Origin: Reinekea sp. G2M2-21
Lineage (GTDB): Bacteria > Pseudomonadota > Gammaproteobacteria > Pseudomonadales > Natronospirillaceae
Length of the DNA: 64,000 bases
Reading direction: 5' to 3'
Assembly (NCBI RefSeq): GCF_015687175.1
Contig: NZ_JADPQG010000006.1
Location: 1-64,000, forward strand
The notes under the pieces were generated by a model that did not search any database, was not told where the DNA came from, and saw nothing but the letters and a program-made list of their open reading frames with translations. This document shows, in pieces, positions 17,557-27,035 of the stretch. Each line of letters opens with the position of its first letter. Positions within the stretch are counted from its first letter, which is position 1. Position numbers and translations under genes: made by a program.

Positions 17557-20271
17557 ATGAATACAAAACTAATTGCCGGAATGTTGCTGACCGGATCAGC
17601 ACTGTTTCTTTCATCCTGCGATGAAGGTGGCGGTGGTGGCAACACACAGTTCAGAGAAGTAGATCAAACGCTCACACTAGAGTTTGACTTAGATACCGCA
17701 GTCGCCTTGGTGGCCAACGAGGACATTGTTACCGAAGAACGCTCACTTGGCGGTGGCTTACCGACATTCCGTGCCGTTGGCGGATCCGCATCGCGGATGG
17801 GCATCTCGACGCGTTCCATGGTCAGCCGAGTCGGCGACCAAACCCAGGCGTCTGATGTTTCAGGTACTAATTTACTGGCCTTGGACGATCAAGGGGTTCT
17901 GAGCCCTGCGCTGGTGACCAACTTTCCATTAAAAGTCATGTATTCAGTTGCCAGTCCATTAGGCGACAAAATTTATATTGCGCTTGACCCAGGTTGGTGG
18001 AGTAACGAACCTCAGGTGGATGAAAACGGAAACTGGATTGATTTTTCACGCGTCATCGCTGAATCAAACTGTGCGTTGTTTGAAGTTGACGTCAATACAA
18101 ACGAATTCAGTTGCGTTTCCGAAGGCATGTTTGTACAGCAAATGGATGACAGCTATATGAAGGCCGTCAGCGGAAATCAGAAACCGATCCAATTTGATGC
18201 AGCCGGGAATCTGTATTTTGCGGGCACAACGTTTACGGTACAGGAAGATTCTTGGGACAACTGTTTCTTCGACGAGTCCCTTGAGGAAGAGGTTTGCGAA
18301 ACCATTACCAACAGTTGGTTAAACCAAACCAATTGGCAACCTCGCATATTCAAGCGCCTGGTCGGAGAAACCAACGCAACTGCCGTGACGCAGGACAATG
18401 AATATGTAGAGTTTTTCTCCGTCTTGAAATCGGGTGAACTCGTCTATCAATCACGCAATGAATCTGACTGGACCGCATTACTGAAAATGCTCCAAGGTAC
18501 TAGCATCATCGATTTAACCGATGGAACTGGTTGGGGTATCGACTTCTTTACGGTGGACGATCGCAATGCCGTTATCTTTGGGCAAGCAGACTGGTCGGGT
18601 TCAGGTACGAATGGTTTACGCTTCGCAAGACCCCGAACCACCTTTGGTGTTGAAAAAGCCTCCTTGGACACCAGCCTGTTCGGTGGGAACGAAAACAGCG
18701 GCTGGGGAAATCCAAAACCCCGACGACTGATGGTAAGTGACAACGGTCGCATCTATGGTGTGTTCGAAGGTGGCCGGGATACCTATGACAACAGCGGCAA
18801 CCATACTGGCTGGGAACAGACCTTGACCGTGTATCAAATTCTGCCATTTGATGGTGTTCCAAAACTTGAATTGGCTTTGGGTACGAATGACTGGTGGTAT
18901 TGGATGCAGAATACGCCTTTCCAGGTTTCTGGTGATCTGCTCTATTATAAAGACACGGTCGATGTTCCCTATCTTGGTACATCAGACATTATTGTGATGG
19001 TTGATCTGAACACTCGTGAGCACACAGAACTGTTAATGCCTAACATGTCTACCGGTGTTGGCCGCTATGAAATTTATAACTGGCGCCTTGCTGGAAAAGA
19101 GCTGCATTTTTCAGGCTTGAAGAAAGACAACAACACGGTGGTCACAGGTGTTATCGATACTGCGTTGTTTGACTCTGATGTCGACGAATCCGTCTACTTT
19201 GAATTAACGGAAGTCGCTTCAGCCGCCGGTGCCTCGTCTGCGATTAAAGACATCGAAGTGATCCGTCAGGTCAGTAACGAAACTGACCCTGCTACAGAGC
19301 CGACCATGACCTTCTTCCAAAGCATGGAAAACCTGTTTTCAATGAGTGTCGACTTTAGCACCACTATGGATTGGGATTCTGTAGAATCCAACCTAACGCT
19401 AGTGTCCAGTGACGGTAGCGAAGGTTTCCTGAATGACGGCAACATAGACATGATGAAAATCTGGGTGAATAAGACTTTACATATTATTCCTGATCTGGAT
19501 GGCCTGGCCGATAGTTCGTCAACGACACCTATGACGCCCAATAACACTTACACCTTAACAGCCGCGACTGGTACAGCAGATAGCTTTGGCAATGCCACAA
19601 CGGCCGATACGGTTTCAGCCATTACGATGCGGCCCGACAACGGATGGTACGTCAACAGCGCTGATGTTCTTTTATATGCGGGACGAGCGGATTCAAGCTG
19701 GGCATGGTCAACCTATGACCTCACTCAAGCCAGTGTACCTGCTAACTTCGAATTGCTGTTTGATGCCAAAAACCTAAGCTGGGACGGCATTGAACTTATG
19801 CTCTTTGACGTTGCCGGTGCAGAATATCAACGCACGTCATTCCGTATGGGTATGAATGGCTGGTCTTGGATTGACTACGTGACCGGTGTCGATATGTATG
19901 GCAATCCTCAATGGTCTTGGGCGAACGGACAAAGCAACGAGATTTTCAATGGCAGCTGGAAGACTTACCGCCTTCGCGTCTTTGGCAATACAGTGAGCGT
20001 TGAAAGCAAACCGCAAGTCCCACTCGATGCGGACTACGTCACGGCAGACGTCTTGTCACAGACCGACTTGTATGACCGAACTGGCACTGATTACCGACTG
20101 ATGTTCCGTGTCATTCAACCGATAGGCTTAGACAATATCGTATTGAACACGCTGGACGCCAGTGGCAATGAGACGGCCGCAGGAACCTTCAGTGAAGACT
20201 TCACAGGCTATACCGTATCTGGTTCAACTTTCGAAACAGATTTAACCAGTACGTATAACGACATCTACTAG
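17557..20271 (+). CDS. Large surface lipoprotein of unknown function
   Basis: The 904-residue protein starts with a lipoprotein signal ending LSSC (Cys21), followed by a DEGGGGG linker typical of exported lipoproteins. The body is beta-rich and unusually full of Trp, Tyr and Asn/Asp. Residues about 570-690 resemble a bacterial Ig-like module (TPNNTYTLTAATGTADSFGN); a concanavalin-like beta-sandwich may form the C-terminal 200 residues. The first half could be a propeller-like sensor. The ATG at 17557 was chosen because GGAG lies seven bases before it and a lipobox follows; an in-frame ATG 48 bases upstream lacks both. It may bind glycans, by inference only. Confidence 0.75.
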   Translation: MNTKLIAGMLLTGSALFLSSCDEGGGGGNTQFREVDQTLTLEFDLDTAVALVANEDIVTEERSLGGGLPTFRAVGGSASRMGISTRSMVSRVGDQTQASDVSGTNLLALDDQGVLSPALVTNFPLKVMYSVASPLGDKIYIALDPGWWSNEPQVDENGNWIDFSRVIAESNCALFEVDVNTNEFSCVSEGMFVQQMDDSYMKAVSGNQKPIQFDAAGNLYFAGTTFTVQEDSWDNCFFDESLEEEVCETITNSWLNQTNWQPRIFKRLVGETNATAVTQDNEYVEFFSVLKSGELVYQSRNESDWTALLKMLQGTSIIDLTDGTGWGIDFFTVDDRNAVIFGQADWSGSGTNGLRFARPRTTFGVEKASLDTSLFGGNENSGWGNPKPRRLMVSDNGRIYGVFEGGRDTYDNSGNHTGWEQTLTVYQILPFDGVPKLELALGTNDWWYWMQNTPFQVSGDLLYYKDTVDVPYLGTSDIIVMVDLNTREHTELLMPNMSTGVGRYEIYNWRLAGKELHFSGLKKDNNTVVTGVIDTALFDSDVDESVYFELTEVASAAGASSAIKDIEVIRQVSNETDPATEPTMTFFQSMENLFSMSVDFSTTMDWDSVESNLTLVSSDGSEGFLNDGNIDMMKIWVNKTLHIIPDLDGLADSSSTTPMTPNNTYTLTAATGTADSFGNATTADTVSAITMRPDNGWYVNSADVLLYAGRADSSWAWSTYDLTQASVPANFELLFDAKNLSWDGIELMLFDVAGAEYQRTSFRMGMNGWSWIDYVTGVDMYGNPQWSWANGQSNEIFNGSWKTYRLRVFGNTVSVESKPQVPLDADYVTADVLSQTDLYDRTGTDYRLMFRVIQPIGLDNIVLNTLDASGNETAAGTFSEDFTGYTVSGSTFETDLTSTYNDIY

Positions 20272-20300
20272 CAAGGCTCTGCAAAAGTAGAAAACGACAA

Positions 20301-20326
20301 ACCGCCTCTTCGAGGCGGTTTTTTTG
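20301..20326 (+). terminator. Terminator after lipoprotein gene
   Basis: Perfect stem ACCGCCTC / GAGGCGGT, three-base loop, then a run of seven or more T. Confidence 0.9.
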
Positions 20327-20348
20327 GACCATGATTTTTGCGACCACA

Positions 20349-20879
20349 TTAATCGAGCGCGAGCAGCTTCACCATATAGCGCGCATCCTCACCGTAGCTA
20401 CTCATTTTTGGCTGTTCTTCGGCAACAACGAATCCCTGTTTTTGCCAGAAAGGGACACTGTTTTGAACGGCAACCAGCGCGATAGTCTGACAATGTTGCA
20501 CGGCTTTTTCAGCATAAACAGCGTCGAGCAGTGCTTGGGCGATGCCCTGCCCTCGTGCGTCAGGATCAAGCGACAAATCATGAATATACCAATGATGGGA
20601 AGAGGTGAGTTGCGCGCTGTTCAGCAAACTGTTTAACGGCGGGACTTGCTGCGGCTTATAAGCATGCGAAAGGCAATAGCCCACCAGCGAGGAATAGCCA
20701 TGGAGCGTTTTTTCAGCGACAAAACTGGTTTCTTTACCCTGCTTGATTTTATCCAGAATCACGTCTGGGGCTTCCAGGAAATCATGACCATAAGCCAGCA
20801 CCTGAAGGCGGTTTAAACTGTCCAGGTCAGCTTCATGAATGTGCCGGATGCGGATCACAACCGGCGCTCGGTCTGGCAT
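20349..20879 (-). CDS. GNAT family N-acetyltransferase
   Basis: The product (176 residues from this ATG) has the GNAT fold: IRIRHIHEADLDSLNRLQVL at the N terminus, the acetyl-CoA loop DARGQGIAQALLDAVYAEK (R/Q-x-x-G-x-G/A pattern) and NSVPFWQKQGFVV near the C terminus. It transfers an acetyl group to an unknown amine. The start is uncertain. This ATG lies inside the preceding gene and lacks a clear ribosome binding site. A GTG at 20858 overlaps the preceding TGA by four bases and would begin at VIRIRH, which is also plausible. Confidence 0.82.
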   Translation of the reverse strand: MPDRAPVVIRIRHIHEADLDSLNRLQVLAYGHDFLEAPDVILDKIKQGKETSFVAEKTLHGYSSLVGYCLSHAYKPQQVPPLNSLLNSAQLTSSHHWYIHDLSLDPDARGQGIAQALLDAVYAEKAVQHCQTIALVAVQNSVPFWQKQGFVVAEEQPKMSSYGEDARYMVKLLALD

Positions 20880-21157
20880 TGCCAACACACTTCGAAAGAC
20901 CCGCTGTTTTTTTCGCCACACTGCGAACAGAACCATTCTTCACGACTTTGCTCGTCCATCTGGGCAATCAACTGCTGAGCTTGTGCTTGGTCCCGCTCAT
21001 CCTGCAACCAAAGTTCGGCCCAAGTTTCATTCGCGGAAAGGTCTCCCGTTGCGCCAGCGGCATATTCATTGCGCACGATGGTTTCAATGTGATGCAAAGA
21101 TAACAGATTCTGAACATTCACAACCTGGTACAACAGCGGATGCGTGTATATCAACAT
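20855..21157 (-). CDS. DUF2007-like protein with zinc ribbon
   Basis: This 100-residue protein pairs an N-terminal DUF2007 (putative signal-transducing) ferredoxin-like domain, with the typical LLSLHHIETIVRNEYAAGAT segment, and a C-terminal zinc ribbon (CSQC at 77-80 and CWQC at 92-95). The molecular role of the family is unknown. It is translated just ahead of the GNAT gene, with overlapping ends, so the two are probably co-expressed. Confidence 0.8.
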   Translation of the reverse strand: MLIYTHPLLYQVVNVQNLLSLHHIETIVRNEYAAGATGDLSANETWAELWLQDERDQAQAQQLIAQMDEQSREEWFCSQCGEKNSGSFEVCWQCQTERRL

Positions 21158-21241
21158 AAGAACGTAATTTGACTAGTCAGTTGGGTTGCCAAAGGTAACC
21201 GAGTATTGCAGTTCGGCGCAACCACTGCGAATGGCAGCCAC

Positions 21242-21274
21242 AAAAAACCCCAGCCTGTCTGCTGGGGTTTTTTA
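21242..21274. terminator. Terminator downstream of pullulanase
   Basis: Perfect stem AACCCCAGC / GCTGGGGTT with a six-base loop, flanked by an A-run on the left (T-run for the minus strand) and a T-run on the right. It ends the minus-strand pullulanase gene. Confidence 0.85.
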
Positions 21275-21307
21275 TAGACGAAAAGCGTGCTTCAACTCAT
21301 AACGTGT

Positions 21308-24300
21308 CTATGGTTTTTTCGACACTTTAAATCCTGGCGCCGATTTGTCATTGAGATCCAATTCAAAGCGGTAAACACCATCTTCTGCGAGCTGAAGGTT
21401 CATGACACCGCCAGGGGCGGTCAATGAGACTTCGGCCCCCTCTTTAAGGAAGGCACCCAATTTTCCGTATTCCAGACCCGCATTATTACCGGTTTTCACT
21501 TTGTAAAAGCCCTTCTTCAGTTCAAGTTCAATGGCATACACACTATTACCCTGAAACTGAAAGGCGTTGTTCGCGCTGAGATTATCCCAACTGGTGAGCG
21601 TTCCCAGCAGGTATATCTTGTCTTTCCCCAGAGGCGGCATCTGAGTGAGATCCTTCTCTGTTACTGGCAGGCCAACACCTTGGCCACCTTGTTGCGGTTG
21701 CACGAAGACAGCCACACTCAAACCGGGTACCCGGAATTCACCATCGACAAAATGAGCGTTGTGGATAACCGAATCAACCGACTGCTGTTGCAAGGCATGC
21801 AATTGGAACCCGGTAGCACCCGGCACTGCAACACCTTGTGTCACGTCCGAAGCGTTAATCACCACAACAAGGGCATCCACCGAGGGGTCACGGTCAATCA
21901 AGCCTTGCCCATCGTTTATCGACATGACAATAACACCGGGAATTTGCTCTACGCCGGTATTGTGGAAATCGACACGCTGCTTCACCGCCAACTCCGTGGG
22001 CAAATGGAACAACGCACTGCTTTTACGAATCGCCAGGAACTCCTGAAACACCGTTGCGGCAAACTCACGATCCGTGGGTTCGGTGTAGGTTTCCGGATTG
22101 GCGAACGCGTTTTTAATCAAGTACCAGTTATTGCCATCTTTGTCGGCGCGTGGCAAACCTCTGGCCCAGGTACTGTCCTGAAAGCTGAAATCAACGGCGT
22201 TAAACCAATCGCCACTATCGTAGCTGTCTCTTTCCATGGATTTGGAGCGCAGCAGATCAGAGCCCATGTGGAAGAACGGTACACCCTGCGCCATCATGTT
22301 GATGGCCAGACCGAGGTTTTGCATTCGCACTCGTTCGGCGGTAGTGACGTAGTCGGCGATGCGGTATTGATTGTTGTCCCACAATGTTTGGTTATCGTGC
22401 TTAGATATGTAGGTGATGTTTTCCTGCGGGTCCAGGGTGTAACCGGCGGGCTGGCCGTTGTAGTCGATATCCTTACCGTATGCTGGAAAACCATCTTTGT
22501 TGACCAGCAGATAATTTCGCAAATTTCCGGCCAAACCGACCCGGATCTGATCCGCCTTATGCAACAGATCGTCCTTGTCATGCTTGGCATCGGTGCGTTT
22601 TTCATTCGGTAAGTAGTACAGCCCGTTAGCAAAGCCCTGGTTAATGCGCAGATAATCGCGTTCATCGAACGGGCCACCACCACGAACGGCATCGCGCAGA
22701 CGGTCACTGAAGGTACCGATACCGGTACCGCCCATATTCCATTGAATGGCGTTTTCACCACGCGCGCCATCCACCACTTCGCCAAAGTTCCAACCCTCGC
22801 CATAAAAATAAACGTGAGGACGAACCGCCTGAACGGCGGCATAGGCTTTTTCCATATTGGCTTTCATGTGATGACCCATCAGGTCAAAACGGAAGGCGTC
22901 GATCTGGTAGTCCCGTGCCCACACCACCAATGAATCAATCATCAGTTTTTCCATCATGCGATGTTCAGTCGCGGTATTTTTGCAACAGGTTGAGTTTTCG
23001 ACGGCGCCAGACAACAGGTTCAAGCGATGGTAATAACCGGGCACGATTTTATCGAGGACGGATTTGTCTGCGACACCGGCCTGATTGGTGTGGTTATAGA
23101 CCACGTCCATGACCACGTTCAGGTTCATATCGTGAATCTTCTGCACCATGGTGCGGTATTCCAGAATTCGAGCGCTGCCATTCGGGTCGGTGGCGTAGCT
23201 GCCTTCGGGCACCGTGTAATGATAAGGGTCATAACCCCAGTTGAAGTTGTCGAGAGGACGCACATAACTCATGAAGTCCTGTTGCTTTTCACTGTCCGCA
23301 GGGAACGACGCAAGCACGTCACGAATCGTTTGTTCACCGTCGCAGTAGTGACCATAATCACTGGCCACAAACGCCTCACTCAACGCACACAGGCGTGAGA
23401 CTGGATCGTCTATATTGGCCTGCTGATCGTCAAACTCAATCGTGGTGGCGATATCGAATGAAGGCAGCAGATGCAGATGCGTTAAGCCTGCTTTTTGCAG
23501 CGCCTGAATGTGTCGCATACTGGCACGTTGACTCTCGGTGAAGGCGCCATATTTGCCATTCAATGCCGCAGAACCGGTACGATCACTGAGTGTTAAGTCG
23601 CGGATGTGTGATTCGTATATAACCATGTCCTCCGGCTGCGCCACAACATAGTCGCCACGCCCCCAATTCTCAGGCTTCAGGCTGGCCGCGTTCAGATCGA
23701 CTACCTGAGAGAATTCACTGTTGGCGCTCAGGCTTAAACTGTAGGGGTCGGTGACTTCATAACGTTCAATGGCATTGGTGTCCGGATGAAAAACCTCTAC
23801 GTGATAACGGTAGTATGCTCCGCGTTCATCTTTTTTCGAGGTCACCACCCAAGCACCGGTTTGCTCATTGAAATCCATCGCCAGAGTCTTTGGTTTTTTA
23901 GCCAAATTTTTATAGAGTTTCAGCTCAACATTCAGAGCCGTCGGCGCCCAGACACGGAAAGTCGTTTGACCATTGTCGATAACGGCACCCAGTTCCAGAT
24001 CCGCAGCGGCGTCAGCGTACAAGGCATCTAACACCCCTGCCTTCTGGACTTGGGTCGCAGTTTCCAAGCTGCCATCCGGATTAAAAGTCGCCACCACCAA
24101 CTGATCTTTCACCATCTGTTTTATATCGAGATCCGCTGGCAACTGCCAAGCTTTAAACTCGGCCAGCTGCGGGTACGCCGCTTTCAATTCATCACTTAAA
24201 GTGGTGCGCGTCAGGGTAACGGACTCGCCCCCTTCCATGGTCTTTTCAGCCGCATTGGTGCGCAGGTTGGCGTCTTCGCTGTAGTAAAGCTTCACCGTCG

Positions 24301-24886
24301 GCACGACACCCGGATTAAACACCAGCGTTCGCTCGTCAAGCCAGTGTGCTGCGGCACCGTCGATGGCAATAGGAGGAACCAAATGCGGCTCGGTGTATAA
24401 CTTGGACACGCCTTCGAAGGTAAACAGGTATTGGCTGCCATGCAGATCCCGATTGAACCGATGATCCAACCCACCCACGTCCTTATCGTTCCCTTTATGG
24501 ACGATAAACATAAAGTCGCCCCAGTTATCGGTGTTCATCGGGACAACGTAATAGGCGCCAAAGTCGGGGTGAACACCGTCGTGTGGTCTCGGGGCATCCC
24601 AACTGGTGCCGTCCACCAGTTCATTCACCCCGTTAGTTCGACCGTCACCATCCCACAGATGCAGCCCCCAGCCGTCGTAATTGCCGTCGGCGCGTTTATA
24701 GAAAACAACCGCCTCGTTGGCTTTGGCCTGATAAATATCGAGTGCACTGATGTCTACAGCAGTGGTTGCTGCGGCCACTTCAGACCCCGTTGACGATGCT
24801 GAGTCCGTCACCTGACAGCCGGATAACAGTAATACACTGCTGGTCAACGCTATCGCGATTCCGCGTAACATAAAGGTAGGCTTCAT
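21308..24886 (-). CDS. pulA: Type I pullulanase, secreted lipoprotein
   Basis: The 1192-residue enzyme hydrolyses alpha-1,6 branches of pullulan and related glucans. A lipoprotein signal ends LLSGC (Cys24). A CBM41/PUD starch-binding module follows (about 50-160: AVVFYKRADGNYDGWGLHLW), then beta-sandwich domains. The GH13 barrel carries the type I signature YDPYHYTVPEGSYATDP near 557, VVMDVVYNHT near 595, nucleophile Asp in DAFRFDLMGHH near 667, acid Glu in YGEGW near 695 and the third Asp in SKHDNQ near 830. The C-terminal sandwich ends the protein. A maltose-binding protein gene lies 700 bases away, fitting glucan use. Confidence 0.96.
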   Translation of the reverse strand: MKPTFMLRGIAIALTSSVLLLSGCQVTDSASSTGSEVAAATTAVDISALDIYQAKANEAVVFYKRADGNYDGWGLHLWDGDGRTNGVNELVDGTSWDAPRPHDGVHPDFGAYYVVPMNTDNWGDFMFIVHKGNDKDVGGLDHRFNRDLHGSQYLFTFEGVSKLYTEPHLVPPIAIDGAAAHWLDERTLVFNPGVVPTVKLYYSEDANLRTNAAEKTMEGGESVTLTRTTLSDELKAAYPQLAEFKAWQLPADLDIKQMVKDQLVVATFNPDGSLETATQVQKAGVLDALYADAAADLELGAVIDNGQTTFRVWAPTALNVELKLYKNLAKKPKTLAMDFNEQTGAWVVTSKKDERGAYYRYHVEVFHPDTNAIERYEVTDPYSLSLSANSEFSQVVDLNAASLKPENWGRGDYVVAQPEDMVIYESHIRDLTLSDRTGSAALNGKYGAFTESQRASMRHIQALQKAGLTHLHLLPSFDIATTIEFDDQQANIDDPVSRLCALSEAFVASDYGHYCDGEQTIRDVLASFPADSEKQQDFMSYVRPLDNFNWGYDPYHYTVPEGSYATDPNGSARILEYRTMVQKIHDMNLNVVMDVVYNHTNQAGVADKSVLDKIVPGYYHRLNLLSGAVENSTCCKNTATEHRMMEKLMIDSLVVWARDYQIDAFRFDLMGHHMKANMEKAYAAVQAVRPHVYFYGEGWNFGEVVDGARGENAIQWNMGGTGIGTFSDRLRDAVRGGGPFDERDYLRINQGFANGLYYLPNEKRTDAKHDKDDLLHKADQIRVGLAGNLRNYLLVNKDGFPAYGKDIDYNGQPAGYTLDPQENITYISKHDNQTLWDNNQYRIADYVTTAERVRMQNLGLAINMMAQGVPFFHMGSDLLRSKSMERDSYDSGDWFNAVDFSFQDSTWARGLPRADKDGNNWYLIKNAFANPETYTEPTDREFAATVFQEFLAIRKSSALFHLPTELAVKQRVDFHNTGVEQIPGVIVMSINDGQGLIDRDPSVDALVVVINASDVTQGVAVPGATGFQLHALQQQSVDSVIHNAHFVDGEFRVPGLSVAVFVQPQQGGQGVGLPVTEKDLTQMPPLGKDKIYLLGTLTSWDNLSANNAFQFQGNSVYAIELELKKGFYKVKTGNNAGLEYGKLGAFLKEGAEVSLTAPGGVMNLQLAEDGVYRFELDLNDKSAPGFKVSKKP

Positions 24887-25145
24887 TGTGAATCCCTTTT
24901 GTTTGTTTTATTTTGGGGCCTGTTCAGACAAGTGTACGAAGATTCCACCGATAAGCGCTCGGTCGGGTTATGGCTATTGCCACAACTGAACAACGACCGG
25001 CCAGGAATCCAAGATTGCCTTGTCTGACTCAGGGACATTTGACGAACACGCTGAAAACAGGCACCCGCCACACGTAATTTTGCAGTCATCCTAGCGTGCT
25101 TCGTTCAAGGTTGAGACCTTAATTTAACAGGGGTTTGATTTAGGA

Positions 25146-25508
25146 ATGGCAAAAAAAGATTTAGAGTATTGGCGATCACGCTGCTTGGCCAAAATCGGCA
25201 GTGTTGAAGAAACACCTTTTGGCCCGGAAATATTGGTTTATAAGGTCAGTGGCAAGATGTTTGCGCTCATGGGCGTGGAACCACCGCTGAGCATTAACCT
25301 GAAGTGCGATCCACAAGAAGCGATGATATTACGAGACACCTTTCCTGAAGTGATTCCTGGCTACCACATGAATAAAAAGCACTGGAACACGGTGGCACTG
25401 GACACTCAATTGGACCGAAGCCTGATTCTTGGCTGGATCGATGATTCTTACGATCTGGTGGTAAAAGGTTTGCCCAAGAAAGTTCAGTCCGCATTGAAGT
25501 CTTCGTAA
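25146..25508 (+). CDS. MmcQ/YjbR family protein
   Basis: This 120-residue protein matches the MmcQ/YjbR family, with the double-wing fold: EETPFGPEILVYKVSGKMFA near residue 20, SINLKCDPQEA near 55 and PGYHMNKKHWNTV near 75. Members are proposed DNA-binding proteins but have no firm function. It stands between pullulanase (divergent) and the maltose-binding protein gene (convergent) and shares a terminator with the latter. The ribosome binding site is weak (TTTAGGA). Confidence 0.88.
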   Translation: MAKKDLEYWRSRCLAKIGSVEETPFGPEILVYKVSGKMFALMGVEPPLSINLKCDPQEAMILRDTFPEVIPGYHMNKKHWNTVALDTQLDRSLILGWIDDSYDLVVKGLPKKVQSALKSS

Positions 25509-25527
25509 GGTTAGTGCTGATACAAAA

Positions 25528-25552
25528 AAGCCAGCGATATGCTGGCTTTTTG
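25528..25552. terminator. Bidirectional terminator
   Basis: Stem AGCCAGC / GCTGGCT, five-base loop, A-run left and T-run right, between the converging YjbR-type and malE-type genes. Confidence 0.85.
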
Positions 25553-25572
25553 ATGCTCACGTGTCTGGTTGG

Positions 25573-26844
25573 TTACTCGGTGGCGGGTCCAGCCAGATAA
25601 TGCTTTCGGGTCCACATTTTCATATTATCCAGACGACGCAGCTTTTGAGAAATATCTTTCAAGGTTGCTTCGACCGGCATTTCACCTACGACCATCGGTT
25701 GCAGGTTAGCCTGCATGGAGCTCCAAAAACGCTTCATTTCAGGAATGTCCGGCATGGTTTCACCCGTTGCAGCCATAGCAAAGGTATGGGCAATCAGCGG
25801 GTTGGAATCCAGCTCTGCCTGCAGCTTTTTATTTGCCGCGGCACCTAACGGGCGATCAGAATCGATGGTCTTCACACCTTCGTAAACCAAGACGTACTCT
25901 TCCATAAACTTTTTAACTGCAGCTTCGTTTGGCGAGAAGCTGTTCACGTAACCCGCCAGAAAGCCTACAAATGGGCGACCGAAACCAGAATTGCTGTCGA
26001 CAGCAGGGAACTTACCCAGCCCCCAGTTCACGCCACTTTCGTTCAATTCATTCCAGGTCCACGGGCCATTGATGGTCATCGCAACATTGCCATCTTTAAA
26101 GGCTTGCATCATGGCACCCCAGTCCTGGCCGTCGTCGACTTCAATGACGCCTTCACGGTACAGCTTGTTTAACATACTGATGCCTTTGACTGCGCCACGG
26201 TTATCCAAACCCACGTCGACCAGTTGGTAGACTCGATCCGCCTTTTTGAACGAATAACCGCCACCGGAAGTGATAAACGGCCAAGTAAAATATGTATCTC
26301 CGTACTTGTAATTCAACGCACGCTTGCCGGATTTACGCAATTGTTTGTCTAACGCAATGATTTCATCCCAGGTTTTAGGTGGACGAGCGATAAGGTCTTT
26401 GTTGTAAATGAAAGAAATCGCTTCCATCGCAATGGGGTAGCCATATATAGAATCACCGACCGTCACGGCGTTCCAGGCAAATTCATGCAGCTGGTCGTAA
26501 ACTTCTTTTGAAGGATTTACCGGTTGCAGGTAACCGTCGTTAATCCAGTTACCAATGCGGTCATGGGCCCAGAAAATGATATCCGGACCTTCGGTGGTAG
26601 CCGCCACACGAGCGTAACGGTTCGCCGGATCATCGTTACTTTCGTAATCATCTTGGGTTTGGACGATCACACGAATACCGGTATCAGCGGTAAACCGCTC
26701 CCCGACTTCGCGCAAACCATTGGATCCTTTATCGTTATTGATCCAGACCACCAGTGCGCCTTCTTCAAACGCAAATAGCGCGCTGCTGGTTAAAGAAAAT
26801 ATAAGTGTCAGTGATATGAGTCGTAATTTCGCCATCAGGTGCAT
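25573..26844 (-). CDS. malE: Maltose/maltodextrin ABC transporter binding protein
   Basis: The 423-residue periplasmic binding protein has a signal peptide (about 1-25, ending [10 protein letters not shown]) and MalE-type segments: [20 protein letters not shown] after the signal, [20 protein letters not shown] near 90, [13 protein letters not shown] near 255 and [17 protein letters not shown] near 305. It delivers malto-oligosaccharides to a MalFGK-type permease, which is not in this window. GGAG lies six bases before the first ATG; a second ATG three codons later is less well placed. No clear MalT box was found upstream. Confidence 0.93.
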   Translation of the reverse strand: MHLMAKLRLISLTLIFSLTSSALFAFEEGALVVWINNDKGSNGLREVGERFTADTGIRVIVQTQDDYESNDDPANRYARVAATTEGPDIIFWAHDRIGNWINDGYLQPVNPSKEVYDQLHEFAWNAVTVGDSIYGYPIAMEAISFIYNKDLIARPPKTWDEIIALDKQLRKSGKRALNYKYGDTYFTWPFITSGGGYSFKKADRVYQLVDVGLDNRGAVKGISMLNKLYREGVIEVDDGQDWGAMMQAFKDGNVAMTINGPWTWNELNESGVNWGLGKFPAVDSNSGFGRPFVGFLAGYVNSFSPNEAAVKKFMEEYVLVYEGVKTIDSDRPLGAAANKKLQAELDSNPLIAHTFAMAATGETMPDIPEMKRFWSSMQANLQPMVVGEMPVEATLKDISQKLRRLDNMKMWTRKHYLAGPATE

Positions 26845-27035
26845 GCTTGTCTCCGCAGCCTAAGTGTGTTTTAAGGTGCCGGAAAATTATTATTGATAAG
26901 GGCACCAAGTTACTTTTTTATTATTGGCCCCGTCCGCTAGGGAGTTCTTTTTGAAGAAACTTGTACCGATCCAAATGAACCATTCCATGTAGGCTGGTAT
27001 TATCTACAGTTATATATATAAGACTAAGTTGAATT

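Noticed and set aside
26845-27035. MalT box upstream of malE
   Set aside because: No GGGGAKGAGG-type repeats on either strand.
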